A program made the translations under genes and the position numbers. Below the pieces are notes generated by a model, which had not been told where the DNA came from, did no database searches, and saw only the letters and a program-made list of their open reading frames with translations. A stretch of 64,000 nucleotides of DNA from Vibrio sp. SNU_ST1 (GTDB taxonomy: Bacteria; Pseudomonadota; Gammaproteobacteria; Enterobacterales; Vibrionaceae): NCBI RefSeq assembly GCF_030563405.1, contig NZ_CP130748.1, positions 1,984,001 through 2,048,000 of the forward strand. Reading direction: 5' to 3'. Below, piece after piece: positions 1 through 7,919 of this stretch. The first letter of the stretch is position 1; every line of letters begins with the position of its first letter.

Positions 1-1051
1 TCAATTTTCCCGGCTGCGTATTAAACAAGGTTTCCACTTCAATGCTCGAGTGCGCCTGAAAATCTAATAACAGCGAAGACAACGCCGCTTCTAAGCCGAT
101 ATCATCCAATGAACTTGGACGAAGTTGATGCGAGATATGCCTCACTTCTTCGATTGCTCGCATGAGTGAATGCTGCGACTTATTCAAATGTGCTTTAAGG
201 TCTTCGCTTTGTAGCTTATTACCGAGCAGTTCTAAGTGACAGCGACTCGACACTAATAATTGGTTAATACCATCATGCAACTCACGCGCGAGATGCTTCT
301 TTTCGTCCTCTTGAAACATCACCGTCTTATGCGCCAGTTCCTTCAAGTTATTATCCGCTATCCGATGTTCATGCATGTTAATGGCCAAGGTCAGTACAAT
401 GATGACCGCGACCGTCACACTCAGAATCACCACAATCGAAAAGAACGTTGTTTCAATATTCTTGTTAATTGCGGCCTGCATCGAGGCCACTTCTTGATGC
501 ACATCCTCAATATACAAGCCGGTGCCAATCATCCAGTCCCAACGCTCTAACCAAGCGGCGTAACTCAGCTTCGAGACCACCTCACCCGTCGAAGGCTTTT
601 GCCACAAATATTGGTGAAATCCTCCGCCGGTTTGTGCTTCTCTTAACAAGGCTTCTATCAGAAAATCGCCATCTTCATCTTGCAATTGAAGCAGGTTTTT
701 GCCAATCAATTCTGGCTGTATCGGATGAACGAGATTGGTTCCGTAGCGATCATACGCAAAAAAGTAGCCATCAGAACCATACCTAAGTTTAGACAGTATG
801 CTTCGAACTTCTCTTTTGGCTTGTGCTTCTTTGATCTCTGGATCGTTATAGATGTGCTCGATGGCATCAAATGCAAGATCGACGGTGTCTTTGAGGGCGT
901 TTTCACGCGACTTAATTAAGCTGTCTCGGAAGATCTCGACCTCTTTCTCACCCAACGTCTTAGTTTGGTGCAACGAGATCCAACTAATGCTCGCAGTTAC
1001 AAGCAGCAACGGGAGTAGCGTCAGCAAAATCAGCTTAACTTTTAGAGGCAT
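1..1051 (-). CDS. Cache-domain sensor histidine kinase, NarX/UhpB type (partial, C-terminus off window)
   Basis: Membrane sensor kinase, probably of a two-component system controlling the adjacent TRAP transporter. About 350 residues are visible. A transmembrane helix lies near residues 5-25. A periplasmic single-Cache (sCache_2-like) domain at roughly 35-190 contains the motif DGYFFAYDRYG. A second helix follows near 203-225. A HisKA_3 dimerisation box carries the phospho-acceptor His259 in ARELHDGINQLL, and the sequence continues through the SHQLRPSSLDDIGLE region. The HATPase domain lies beyond the window edge. The start follows a good ribosome-binding site (gtgaggaaaagga). A strong terminator sits only 13 nt before this start, so expression must come from read-through or an unseen promoter. 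The ligand is unknown; an organic acid taken up by the TRAP system is an inference from position. Confidence 0.85.
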   Translation of the reverse strand, partial: MPLKVKLILLTLLPLLLVTASISWISLHQTKTLGEKEVEIFRDSLIKSRENALKDTVDLAFDAIEHIYNDPEIKEAQAKREVRSILSKLRYGSDGYFFAYDRYGTNLVHPIQPELIGKNLLQLQDEDGDFLIEALLREAQTGGGFHQYLWQKPSTGEVVSKLSYAAWLERWDWMIGTGLYIEDVHQEVASMQAAINKNIETTFFSIVVILSVTVAVIIVLTLAINMHEHRIADNNLKELAHKTVMFQEDEKKHLARELHDGINQLLVSSRCHLELLGNKLQSEDLKAHLNKSQHSLMRAIEEVRHISHQLRPSSLDDIGLEAALSSLLLDFQAHSSIEVETLFNTQPGKL

Positions 1052-1064
1052 TCCTTTTCCTCAC

Positions 1065-1099
1065 AAAAAACGGCTTATTGAACATCAATAAGCCGTTTT
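1065..1099 (-). terminator. Strong intrinsic terminator between dctM and the sensor kinase
   Basis: There is a perfect 14-bp stem (1067-1080 with 1086-1099), a 5-nt loop, and on the minus strand a run of six T. It lies 56 nt after the dctM stop and ends 13 nt before the kinase start, directly abutting its ribosome-binding site. Confidence 0.85.
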
Positions 1100-1155
1100 A
1101 CTTTATCAATTTATGGATAGCCGTTGAAACATATCATTCACATTCTAGGCTTCAC

Positions 1156-2439
1156 TCACATTCCATAGAAAGATGGGAAAGCGAGAAGTGATCCAAGTAC
1201 GAGGATTTGAATAAGAATGAACGGCATCACACCTCGGTAGATATCCTTAGTAGTCACACCTTTTGGTGCCACCCCTTTTAGATAGAACAAACTGAAGCCA
1301 AACGGTGGCGTCAAGAATGAGGTTTGAAGATTCATCGCGATAAGGATTGCGAACCAAGTCATGTTGATTCCCATCAGTTCAGCAACAGGCGCAATAATCG
1401 GCACAATGATGAAACAGATTTCTACGAAGTCGATGAAGAAACCCAGAATCAAAATCACCAACATGGTAATGATCAAGAAACCCCATTTCTCACCTGGCAA
1501 CTGCAGCATCCACTCTTCAACCAGATAATCACCGCCAGTGTAAGTAAATGCCATTGAGAATGCCGTTGCACCCAACAAGATAGCAAATACCATTGCCGTT
1601 ACTTTCACCGTCTCTTTAGAGGCGTCATACACCATCGACCAACTAAACTGACCGTAGAGTAAAGCGAGTACCATCGCACCCGCCCCCCCCAGGGCAGCAG
1701 ACTCTGTCGGCGTAGCAACACCCGCAAAGATAGAGCCCAATACGACAATAATCAGCGCGAGTGGCGGTATGATTGCTTTCAATGCGTTGATGACTTCTTG
1801 TTTGCGGCTGATGGAATCATCACGCTCAATTGGTTGAGCTGCTTCAGGGTTAAGCTTCGCGTATATTAAGATATAAACGATATAAGCCCCCACTAACATT
1901 ACGCCCGGCCAAATCGCTGCTTGGAACAAGTCGCCTACCGGAACACCCAATACGTCCCCTAATAGAATCAAGACGATGGATGGCGGAATGATTTGCCCTA
2001 ACGTACCAGACGCACAGATGGTGCCGCAGGCTAAACCTTTGTCGTAGTTGTACTTGAGCATAACAGGCAACGAGATAAGCCCCATTGCAACCACAGAAGC
2101 GCCTACCACACCGGTTGAAGCGGCAAGCAGTGAACCTACGAGAACTGTCGAGATTGCGATACCACCTCGGACACCACCAAACAGTCGTCCCATAGACTCA
2201 AGTAACTGCTCAGCAAGCTTAGTCTTTTGTAGAACAAGTCCCATGAAAACAAACAATGGAACGGCCATCAGCACCGTGTTTTCCATGATTGATTGAATTC
2301 GGTATGGCATGAAGGCAAACATTTCTATACCTTCCGCCCAAACGCCAAAGATTAGCGCGATCCCACCAAAGGTGAACGCCACAGGGAAGCCAAGTAAAAG
2401 TGCAAACAAGGCTACGAAAAACATTACTATTCCAATCAT
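1156..2439 (-). CDS. dctM: TRAP transporter large permease subunit (DctM family)
   Basis: Large membrane subunit of a tripartite ATP-independent periplasmic transporter, which couples the sodium or proton gradient to uptake of an organic acid delivered by the binding protein. The 427-residue length is usual for the family. It is almost wholly hydrophobic, with about a dozen helices. Conserved DctM features are the N-terminal segment LLGFPVAFTFGG, the GQIIPPSIVLILLG loop, and ATPTESAALG in the second half. It starts 9 nt after dctQ, so the two are co-transcribed. The strong terminator after its stop marks the end of the transporter transcript. The substrate cannot be read from the sequence. 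Confidence 0.95.
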   Translation of the reverse strand: MIGIVMFFVALFALLLGFPVAFTFGGIALIFGVWAEGIEMFAFMPYRIQSIMENTVLMAVPLFVFMGLVLQKTKLAEQLLESMGRLFGGVRGGIAISTVLVGSLLAASTGVVGASVVAMGLISLPVMLKYNYDKGLACGTICASGTLGQIIPPSIVLILLGDVLGVPVGDLFQAAIWPGVMLVGAYIVYILIYAKLNPEAAQPIERDDSISRKQEVINALKAIIPPLALIIVVLGSIFAGVATPTESAALGGAGAMVLALLYGQFSWSMVYDASKETVKVTAMVFAILLGATAFSMAFTYTGGDYLVEEWMLQLPGEKWGFLIITMLVILILGFFIDFVEICFIIVPIIAPVAELMGINMTWFAILIAMNLQTSFLTPPFGFSLFYLKGVAPKGVTTKDIYRGVMPFILIQILVLGSLLAFPSFYGM

Positions 2440-2448
2440 GTTCAGCCT

Positions 2449-3048
2449 CTACTTATTCTTTGTATGAGTATTATTTGCATGCGTGTTATTTGCATGGATA
2501 AGATGCGGATTAAAAATCTTGTTCAATGAATGCAGGATTAAACCCACGCCACTAAGTGCCATTAAGAAAAATGACAACGGGATCATGGCTTTGATGATCC
2601 AGCGATATGGCAGGCCACCCGGGTCACCTGAGGTTTCGCCGAGGTTATAACTCTCTTTGGCAACATCAATACCAAACCAAGCAACCAGCAAACAGAAAGG
2701 CATCAGAAAAATCAGTGTGCCGAGCAGGTCAATAATGGCTTGCGCTTTAAAGCTCAATTGTTCGTAGAACACGTCTACTCGAACGTGGCCACCTGCCTTG
2801 ATGGCATAAGGAACACCTAATAGAAAAACGGCTGAGAAAAGGTGCCATTCCATCTCTTGGAAGGCGATAGAGACATCATTGAAGGCATATCTCATGACAA
2901 CGTCATACACAACGTTAGCGATAAGTAGAATAAACAACATACTGGAAAGCCATCCCAGTGCATCACCGATACGATTAAATAGGCGTTCAATATAAATTAG
3001 ACTTCGCATTCCCGACTCCATGGAATTTGAAAAGACATCGCGCAGCAC
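2449..3048 (-). CDS. dctQ: TRAP transporter small permease subunit (DctQ family)
   Basis: Small four-helix membrane subunit that pairs with DctM. Hydrophobic segments lie near residues 33-55, 70-90, 105-125 and 150-172. The family element DPGGLPYRWIIKAMIP is present before the last helix. The frame opens with GTG at 3048, preceded by taagg. An ATG at 3009 preceded by ggagtcggga is an equally good start and would give 186 residues. The C-terminal tail is odd: a short Asn/His/Thr repeat (HANNTHANNTHTKNK) encoded by a 15-bp tandem DNA repeat just before the stop codon, probably unimportant for transport. Confidence 0.9.
   Translation of the reverse strand: MLRDVFSNSMESGMRSLIYIERLFNRIGDALGWLSSMLFILLIANVVYDVVMRYAFNDVSIAFQEMEWHLFSAVFLLGVPYAIKAGGHVRVDVFYEQLSFKAQAIIDLLGTLIFLMPFCLLVAWFGIDVAKESYNLGETSGDPGGLPYRWIIKAMIPLSFFLMALSGVGLILHSLNKIFNPHLIHANNTHANNTHTKNK
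2462..2495. repeat. 15-bp tandem repeat coding the DctQ tail
   Basis: Two adjacent copies of a 15-bp unit ending in ttatttgca (gagtattatttgcat, then gcgtgttatttgcat) encode the repeated His-Ala-Asn-Asn-Thr tail of DctQ. Confidence 0.7.
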
Positions 3049-3155
3049 AACTAACCTTACTAAAAACGATTCAGTTTATAGCTAGCAATAGGCACGACGT
3101 AGAAAGGGTTCTTGGTATCTTGTTACAGGATCTATCCTGCTTAATTATTATGGCT

Positions 3156-3207
3156 TAAATGAACCCGCCGCTTAGTTACCTAACAAGAAAAGCTTTGGGT
3201 TCATTTA
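3156..3207 (-). promoter_or_regulatory. Intercistronic stem-loop between dctP and dctQ
   Basis: An 11-bp inverted repeat (taaatgaaccc at 3156-3166, gggttcattta at 3197-3207) encloses 30 nt. It has no T-run, so it is more likely an mRNA-stabilising or processing hairpin than a terminator. It sits where a transporter operon would need more binding protein than permease. The role is inferred. Confidence 0.5.
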
Positions 3208-3229
3208 GCTTCAGTTCAAAAACTGTCGA

Positions 3230-4324
3230 TTATTTCGCTTGGCTATTTAAATAAGCTCTATGTGAAATATCTGTCCATGAACGTACTTGCTCTAGGTAGC
3301 TTGCTTGCGAAGCTTGAATCTCTTTTGCCAATGCATCTTTCTCAGCGTGCTTAGCAAGTAGGCGATCGTTCGCTTCTTTCAGTGCAGACATAACCTTTGG
3401 CGGGAAATCTTTAACTTGTACGTCTGGGTATTCTGTTTTCATTGAAACCCAGTTCTTGCCACTTTCGTGCGTTGCTTGTGTATACATATCGTAAGCCGCT
3501 GTACGCATTGCAACACGCAAGATTTCTTGTAGGTCTTCAGGCAGCTTGTTCCATGTACGTTTGTTAACTAGGAATTGAAGCTCTGAACCCGGCTCATGCC
3601 AACCTGTGTAGTAGTAAGGTGCGATCTTGTGGAAGCCCATTCGTAAATCAAGTGATGGACCTACCCACTCTAGTGCATCGATTGTGCGACGCTCTAAAGA
3701 CGTGTAAAGCTCACCCGGGGCAATATTGGTAGGTTTAGCGCCTAGCTCCGCCAGAATCTCGCCAGCAAAGCCTGGGATACGCATTTTCAGACCTTGTAGG
3801 TCTTCAACGCTGTTGATCTCTTTTTGAAACCAACCGCCCATCTGGATATCCGTGTTACCACCCGGGAACGACATCAAATTATGTGGAGAGTAAACCTGCT
3901 CCATCAACTCCATACCACCACCGTGATAGAACCACGCGTATTGTTCAGCTGGCGTCATACCGAAAGGCATAGAAGTGAAGTAAAGCGTGTTTGGAACTTT
4001 ACCTTTCCAGTAGTAAGAGCCTGAGTGCCCCATGTCGTATTGACCAGACTTAACCATGTCAAAAACGCCAAGCGGTGCTTTGTGTTTGTTCGCAGAATCG
4101 ATTCTGATTTGCAGTCGACCGTTCGACATTTTCTCAGCCATCGCAGCCATGTTCTTCGTCGCGTCACCGAATACTGGGAAGTTTGGTCCCCATGTTTCAG
4201 CAAGCTTCAAGCGATAAACCTTATCAGCAGCAGTTGCACCAGTAGCGACCAAAGCTAAACAAGCCGCTGCAGTAACTGCAACGTTTTTAAAAACTCGTGT
4301 GAGGGAGTTAGAAATGAGACTCAT
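3230..4324 (-). CDS. dctP: TRAP transporter substrate-binding protein (DctP family)
   Basis: Periplasmic solute receptor of the TRAP system. A signal peptide covers about residues 1-32 (positively charged start, hydrophobic core AAACLALVATGATAA). The mature protein has the family hallmarks: an N-terminal KLAETWGPNFP strand, the conserved GLKMRIPGF segment, and the ALEWVGPSLDL region that normally carries the residues contacting a carboxylate. I chose the ATG at 4324 rather than the in-frame GTG two codons upstream, because aaagga then lies 7 nt before the start; this gives 364 residues. It is the first gene of the dctPQM transcript. Family members with this arrangement bind C4-dicarboxylates or related organic acids; the ligand here is unknown. 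Confidence 0.95.
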   Translation of the reverse strand: MSLISNSLTRVFKNVAVTAAACLALVATGATAADKVYRLKLAETWGPNFPVFGDATKNMAAMAEKMSNGRLQIRIDSANKHKAPLGVFDMVKSGQYDMGHSGSYYWKGKVPNTLYFTSMPFGMTPAEQYAWFYHGGGMELMEQVYSPHNLMSFPGGNTDIQMGGWFQKEINSVEDLQGLKMRIPGFAGEILAELGAKPTNIAPGELYTSLERRTIDALEWVGPSLDLRMGFHKIAPYYYTGWHEPGSELQFLVNKRTWNKLPEDLQEILRVAMRTAAYDMYTQATHESGKNWVSMKTEYPDVQVKDFPPKVMSALKEANDRLLAKHAEKDALAKEIQASQASYLEQVRSWTDISHRAYLNSQAK

Positions 4325-4845
4325 ATTCACGTCCTTTGTTGGGTTAACACTCTTTCTATGAGCATTTTTTATGATTCAACATAAGAGTGCACCGTGATGT
4401 GGTAACAAGATATCAGGGAGAGCACGCACGGCAGACCCACATAAACTGCGTATTAGACCAAAGGATTACGTAGAACTACGTAGGAGATAACTTAGCAATA
4501 TCGATTTTAAAAGCTCTCGGAGATTTATCAGGGTAATTAGTATTGATAAATACCTAAGTAGTTATAATGAAACTGCATTAACAATTGATTCCCATTTCGT
4601 GAGGAAGCTCTATTCTCGCCACACATCGAATATGCACCCAAGGGCACCTATCCATATAAATCAAAGTTTCAGAGAATTAGATGCCCTACTTTGGTGCTGA
4701 CTGATTCGAAACATGGGACACGCGAACGACAGATGAATAACGGAAGAGGTCAGCCGATTGGAAGTAAGGCTTCTGGGGCTAGGTTCGAATATGAGTATGG
4801 GGTCGGGGTCAGGGTTTAGATTGAGATGATCCGTCAGATACAAAA
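4325..4845. other. Intergenic region upstream of dctP (no gene)
   Basis: About 520 bp without a convincing gene. It holds the 7-2-7 palindrome and a 7-bp inverted repeat (tttatca 4524-4530, tgataaa 4544-4550). The right part (4780-4820) is G-rich on the plus strand (ggggtcggggtcaggg). A 60-codon minus-strand frame here is low-complexity and has no ribosome-binding site, so I do not call it. Confidence 0.6.
4467..4482. promoter_or_regulatory. 7-2-7 palindrome upstream of dctP, candidate NarL-family operator
   Basis: TACGTAG-aa-CTACGTA is a perfect inverted repeat with a 2-nt spacer, centred about 150 bp before dctP. NarL/FixJ-type regulators bind 7-2-7 sites beginning TAC and ending GTA. The kinase at the end of this locus is of the class that pairs with such regulators. 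Binding is inferred. Confidence 0.5.
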
Positions 4846-4866
4846 AAGCCTCGAAATTCGAGGCTT
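4846..4866 (-). terminator. Intrinsic terminator of the small basic protein gene
   Basis: The stem aagcctcgaa/ttcgaggctt is followed on the minus strand by six T. It lies 36 bp after the stop of the gene starting at 5294. Confidence 0.85.
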
Positions 4867-4901
4867 AAAAACTTTAACGAAGCGAATGTAATCCCGCGGG
4901 A

Positions 4902-5294
4902 TTACATAGCTTTGTAGATAACCTTGTTACCTGCAAGTTGCTCTTTCGCTACTAGGTTTTCTTCAAGAAGTTTTTTCAATGCGCCTGTTGCCCATGAAGC
5001 TGCTTTCGCGTCTTCTTGACCAGCAGCTAAGCCGATACCTTTAGGGTTAATGCCTTCAGCATTGCTAACAACGATGTCTAGAACTTGTTGTTGCTTAGGA
5101 GTCAGTGCTACTGCAACTTCTTTAGTTGCTGCTACTGCTTTCTCTACCGCTGGTTTTGCTGCTACAGTTTTTTCTGCTACAACTTTCTCTGCGACAGGCT
5201 TCGCTTTTTTCGGCGTTGCCACTGCTTTAACTACAGCCGCTTTAGTGCGCTTCTGCAGTTTAGCCTGCACCTTACGCTTATGAGCAAGTCTCAT
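4902..5294 (-). CDS. Small Lys/Ala-rich protein with a C-terminal winged-helix-like domain
   Basis: Not recognised as a named gene. Its 130 residues fall in two parts. Residues 1-68 are Lys/Ala/Val-rich and low-complexity (KRTKAAVVKAVATPKKAKP, then repeated AEK/AAK steps), like the tails of histone-H1-like bacterial proteins. Residues 69-130 (LTPKQQQVLDIV to NKVIYKAM) look like a compact winged helix with the pattern of a MarR-like or replication-initiator fold. Start ATG with ggag 8 nt upstream. It is monocistronic with its own terminator. A nucleoid- or DNA-associated role is inferred from composition and fold only. Confidence 0.75.
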   Translation of the reverse strand: MRLAHKRKVQAKLQKRTKAAVVKAVATPKKAKPVAEKVVAEKTVAAKPAVEKAVAATKEVAVALTPKQQQVLDIVVSNAEGINPKGIGLAAGQEDAKAASWATGALKKLLEENLVAKEQLAGNKVIYKAM

Positions 5295-5514
5295 TGAATA
5301 TTTCTCCAGTTCACTGCTCTTTTCGCAGTGGTGAAAATTTGAAGCGCGATTTATACCAAAAAACAGGAGCTATTTGTAGAGTGAAGCGTCGAAAGTCGAC
5401 GAAAAATACCGATATTATCTACTAGCGTCTATTATTTAATCATCGCTTTATCAATTCAGGGTCATATACACTGGTTATCCATCCAGACAAAAATATGAAA
5501 ACTTGGTGTTGCCT

Positions 5515-6315
5515 ATGGACACTCGTCACCTTACAAATTTCTCTTTGCCTGCTTTTACGCAATCATATCGAATTATCGCCGTCATTTTAGGATTCGCTTG
5601 TCTAATCATGGCGTTATACATTGATAACTCAAAATTACTGATCGTGGGTGCATTTTGCATTAGCGCGCTTTTGGGCACGGGCTATTATTTGATGCTTCGT
5701 AGCAGAGTGATGTTCACGCTCACCTCCACTCACTTTCAACAGCATTTTTATAAAGGTGGGTGGGTTTTAAAGTGGAGCAATATTGAAAAGATCGGCATGT
5801 GTACCTACGAGCAAGAAGGGTGGCATCAACCGCTCCCTTGGGTGGGTATTAAAATCAAAGATTACTCGCCCTACCTTGACTCTATCTGCCCTAAAATAAC
5901 CTGCGAATTATTGCTGAGCCAGCGAGCACTTTTGTATCTAGGAGCTAAGCAAGCAGGTAAAGAATCAAACTTTGAAGATATGGTGCTCGACTCATCGCAT
6001 TACCATGCACGTTGCACAGAAAGCGGCTGTGTTGAATTGAGCCAATATAAAGAGTCAGAGAATATTGACGACGATAACTTCAGTGATTACCAGCCACAGA
6101 CTGCCCTTGATTCAACCAATGAATCGAACACTCAAAACGCGTTGATTAAAGATTATTCAGGATTACAGGCGATGCTTGCAAACAGGATGAAATATCAAAG
6201 AGGATTTCACGGCTACGATATTTTCATATCAACCCATGACCTAAATATTAGTGGAGAAGAGTTTGTTGGACTGGCTCGACGCTACTTGGCGGCTGCCGAG
6301 CGCCTTTCTGATTAA
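5515..6315 (+). CDS. Two-helix membrane protein, possibly DUF2982
   Basis: Uncharacterised protein of about 266 residues. Two closely spaced transmembrane helices lie near residues 18-36 and 41-62 (IIAVILGFACLIMALY and LLIVGAFCISALLGTGYYLM). A cytoplasmic region with a PH-like beta pattern follows (VMFTLTSTHFQQHFYKGGWV), then an acidic low-complexity stretch and a C-terminal helix ending GLARRYLAAAERL. It resembles the Vibrio DUF2982 family, from memory only. The start is uncertain: TTG, GTG and TTG codons precede the ATG at 5515 and none has a clear ribosome-binding site. Function unknown. Confidence 0.75.
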   Translation: MDTRHLTNFSLPAFTQSYRIIAVILGFACLIMALYIDNSKLLIVGAFCISALLGTGYYLMLRSRVMFTLTSTHFQQHFYKGGWVLKWSNIEKIGMCTYEQEGWHQPLPWVGIKIKDYSPYLDSICPKITCELLLSQRALLYLGAKQAGKESNFEDMVLDSSHYHARCTESGCVELSQYKESENIDDDNFSDYQPQTALDSTNESNTQNALIKDYSGLQAMLANRMKYQRGFHGYDIFISTHDLNISGEEFVGLARRYLAAAERLSD

Positions 6316-6354
6316 AAATAAACCGGTTTAAAAACAAACTAGCACGCAATAAAA

Positions 6355-6385
6355 AAGCTTAACTTTGATAAGAAAAGCTAAGCTT
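6355..6385. terminator. Bidirectional terminator between convergent genes
   Basis: The stem aagcttaac/gctaagctt has one mismatch and a 13-nt loop. It is flanked by A and T runs, so it can serve both the rightward membrane-protein gene and leftward ycbL. Confidence 0.75.
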
Positions 6386-6418
6386 CATTTTCAATCGCTC
6401 TTTTATTAGGTCAGAGGC

Positions 6419-7072
6419 TTAGTAGAGTGGCATTTCATCAGCTACAAACGGGTTTGATGCGCGCTCGCGGCCAAATGTAGACTCAGGGCCATGGCCCGGT
6501 ACAAATGTCACGTCACTGCCTAGCGGCCAAAGCTTAGTTTTGATTGAAGCAATCAGCGTGTTGAAGTCACCTTGTGGAAAATCCGTGCGACCAATAGCAC
6601 CGTTAAATAAAACGTCACCAACAAACGCCATGCGCGCTTGCTCGCTGAATAACACAACGTGACCCGGCGTATGACCCGGTGTATGGATAACATCAATCAC
6701 TTGGTTACCAAAAGTGACTTTGTCGCCCTCTTCTAACCATGTGTTTGGTTCAAAAGCTTTGCACAGTGGGAAACCAAACATCTGGCTTTGGTTCTCTAAA
6801 CCTTGAAGCCAAAAGTTGTCTGCCTTATGTGGGCCAACAATGTTCACGTTCAAGATTTCAGCAAGTGGTACTGTCCCGCCCACATGGTCTAGGTGACCGT
6901 GAGTCAATACTAAGTTCACTACTTTAACACCTAACTCTTCGATGATAGCAGCCAGTTGCTGAACATCACCGCCCGGATCGACAACGATGCCTTCCATTGT
7001 CTCATCACACCACACAATTGAGCAGTTTTGAGAGAACGAGGTAACAGGGACAACTTGATACTTAAGAGACAT
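6419..7072 (-). CDS. ycbL: Metallo-beta-lactamase-fold hydrolase YcbL
   Basis: Cytosolic glyoxalase-II-like hydrolase of the MBL fold. The metal-binding signature THGHLDHVGG is present, followed by HTPGHTPGH, the DVLFNGAIGRTDFP region and the closing PGHGPES histidine. It matches E. coli YcbL closely along its full length. The start chosen is the ATG at 7072, with aagg 8 nt upstream, rather than a TTG two codons earlier. It stands next to mepK and ldtD, the same order as E. coli ycbB-ycbK-ycbL. The physiological substrate is not established; YcbL homologues show type II glyoxalase activity. Confidence 0.9.
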   Translation of the reverse strand: MSLKYQVVPVTSFSQNCSIVWCDETMEGIVVDPGGDVQQLAAIIEELGVKVVNLVLTHGHLDHVGGTVPLAEILNVNIVGPHKADNFWLQGLENQSQMFGFPLCKAFEPNTWLEEGDKVTFGNQVIDVIHTPGHTPGHVVLFSEQARMAFVGDVLFNGAIGRTDFPQGDFNTLIASIKTKLWPLGSDVTFVPGHGPESTFGRERASNPFVADEMPLY

Positions 7073-7171
7073 ATACAAACCTTAGAGGGCAAACTGAAAT
7101 TTGGGCAAACTATGACATTGGATGTCTACTTTGACAAGTACCAAGCATTCGCTCGCAAATTCAGCTTAACG

Positions 7172-7720
7172 CTACCAACTCCGTGCTGGACCTGTATCAA
7201 TATGGATAAAGTTGCTACGTGCATAGTAACCGACACCACCCGCATTCAAGCTTTTAGCAACGTCTCTTAATTCTTTTAGGTTAACGCCATCAATACGGAA
7301 ATCGATCGCTTTACCTAACATATGGTAGCTCTTCTTGGCTACGCCACTCGACTTTGATCGCAATGCTTCATTGGTCGCTGGAGAACGGTAGCCAGAGATG
7401 ATTTGAACTTCTTTTTGAATACCCAGTACATTTTGAATCTGAGTGATCTGATCAAACAGGTTCTTGTCCATTGGATGAATCTCATTGCGGCGGAAATCAC
7501 GGCACAATTTGCTTAAGCGAGCCATTTCATCACCAACATAGTTAGTGCCATCGAAATAACAGGTCTCTAAGCGTTCACCGGTGTGAAGATTGTTCATGCT
7601 AATCGTTCTTGGTTGATCAGGGTATGAAGCAAAAGCGATAGAAGGAGTGATTGAGGCGACAACAGCGGTACCACCAGCGTAAGTCAGAAACTGACGGCGT
7701 GAAAATAAACTTTGAGACAT
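7172..7720 (-). CDS. mepK: Murein endopeptidase MepK (YcbK, DUF882), Tat-exported
   Basis: Periplasmic LAS-type metallopeptidase that cleaves 3-3 (and some 4-3) crosslinks in peptidoglycan, opening the mesh for growth. The 182-residue protein starts with a twin-arginine signal (SRRQFLTYAGG), as does E. coli YcbK. The zinc site is seen in SYHMLGKAIDF (His and Asp) and NFIHIDTG (His). ISGYRSPATNEALR is the family motif. I chose the ATG at 7720, which places the Arg pair at residues 8-9; longer in-frame extensions add a non-signal segment. There is no strong ribosome-binding site. Its neighbour LdtD makes the bonds this enzyme cuts. Confidence 0.9.
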   Translation of the reverse strand: MSQSLFSRRQFLTYAGGTAVVASITPSIAFASYPDQPRTISMNNLHTGERLETCYFDGTNYVGDEMARLSKLCRDFRRNEIHPMDKNLFDQITQIQNVLGIQKEVQIISGYRSPATNEALRSKSSGVAKKSYHMLGKAIDFRIDGVNLKELRDVAKSLNAGGVGYYARSNFIHIDTGPARSW

Positions 7721-7803
7721 ACAGCAAAAAAACCAATTAGATCGAACGAAAAATGCACGATACATAATGGAAATTGCTGCGTCAACGTACAAAAACCGCC
7801 CAA

Positions 7804-7828
7804 AAGGTTAGTATTTGTAACCTTTGCA
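7804..7828. promoter_or_regulatory. Small hairpin between ldtD and mepK
   Basis: An 8-bp stem aaaggtta/taaccttt with a 7-nt loop. The T-run is weak (four) in the minus direction, so it could partly terminate ldtD transcripts before mepK. Confidence 0.35.
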
Positions 7829-7919
7829 CGGTTAGTTATTGATCCACATTATAATTTTATCAATAGAAGCTTGGTTGTCATTTTTTGGTCAAGATCACCC
7901 TTATTGGCTTCAATTATAA

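Noticed and set aside
4661-4843. 60-codon minus-strand frame with Pro/Asp-rich sequence
   Set aside because: No ribosome-binding site, low-complexity G-rich DNA, and it runs into the terminator of the next gene.
7028-7270. 80-codon plus-strand frame bridging ycbL and mepK
   Set aside because: Mostly antisense to the two real genes and without a ribosome-binding site.
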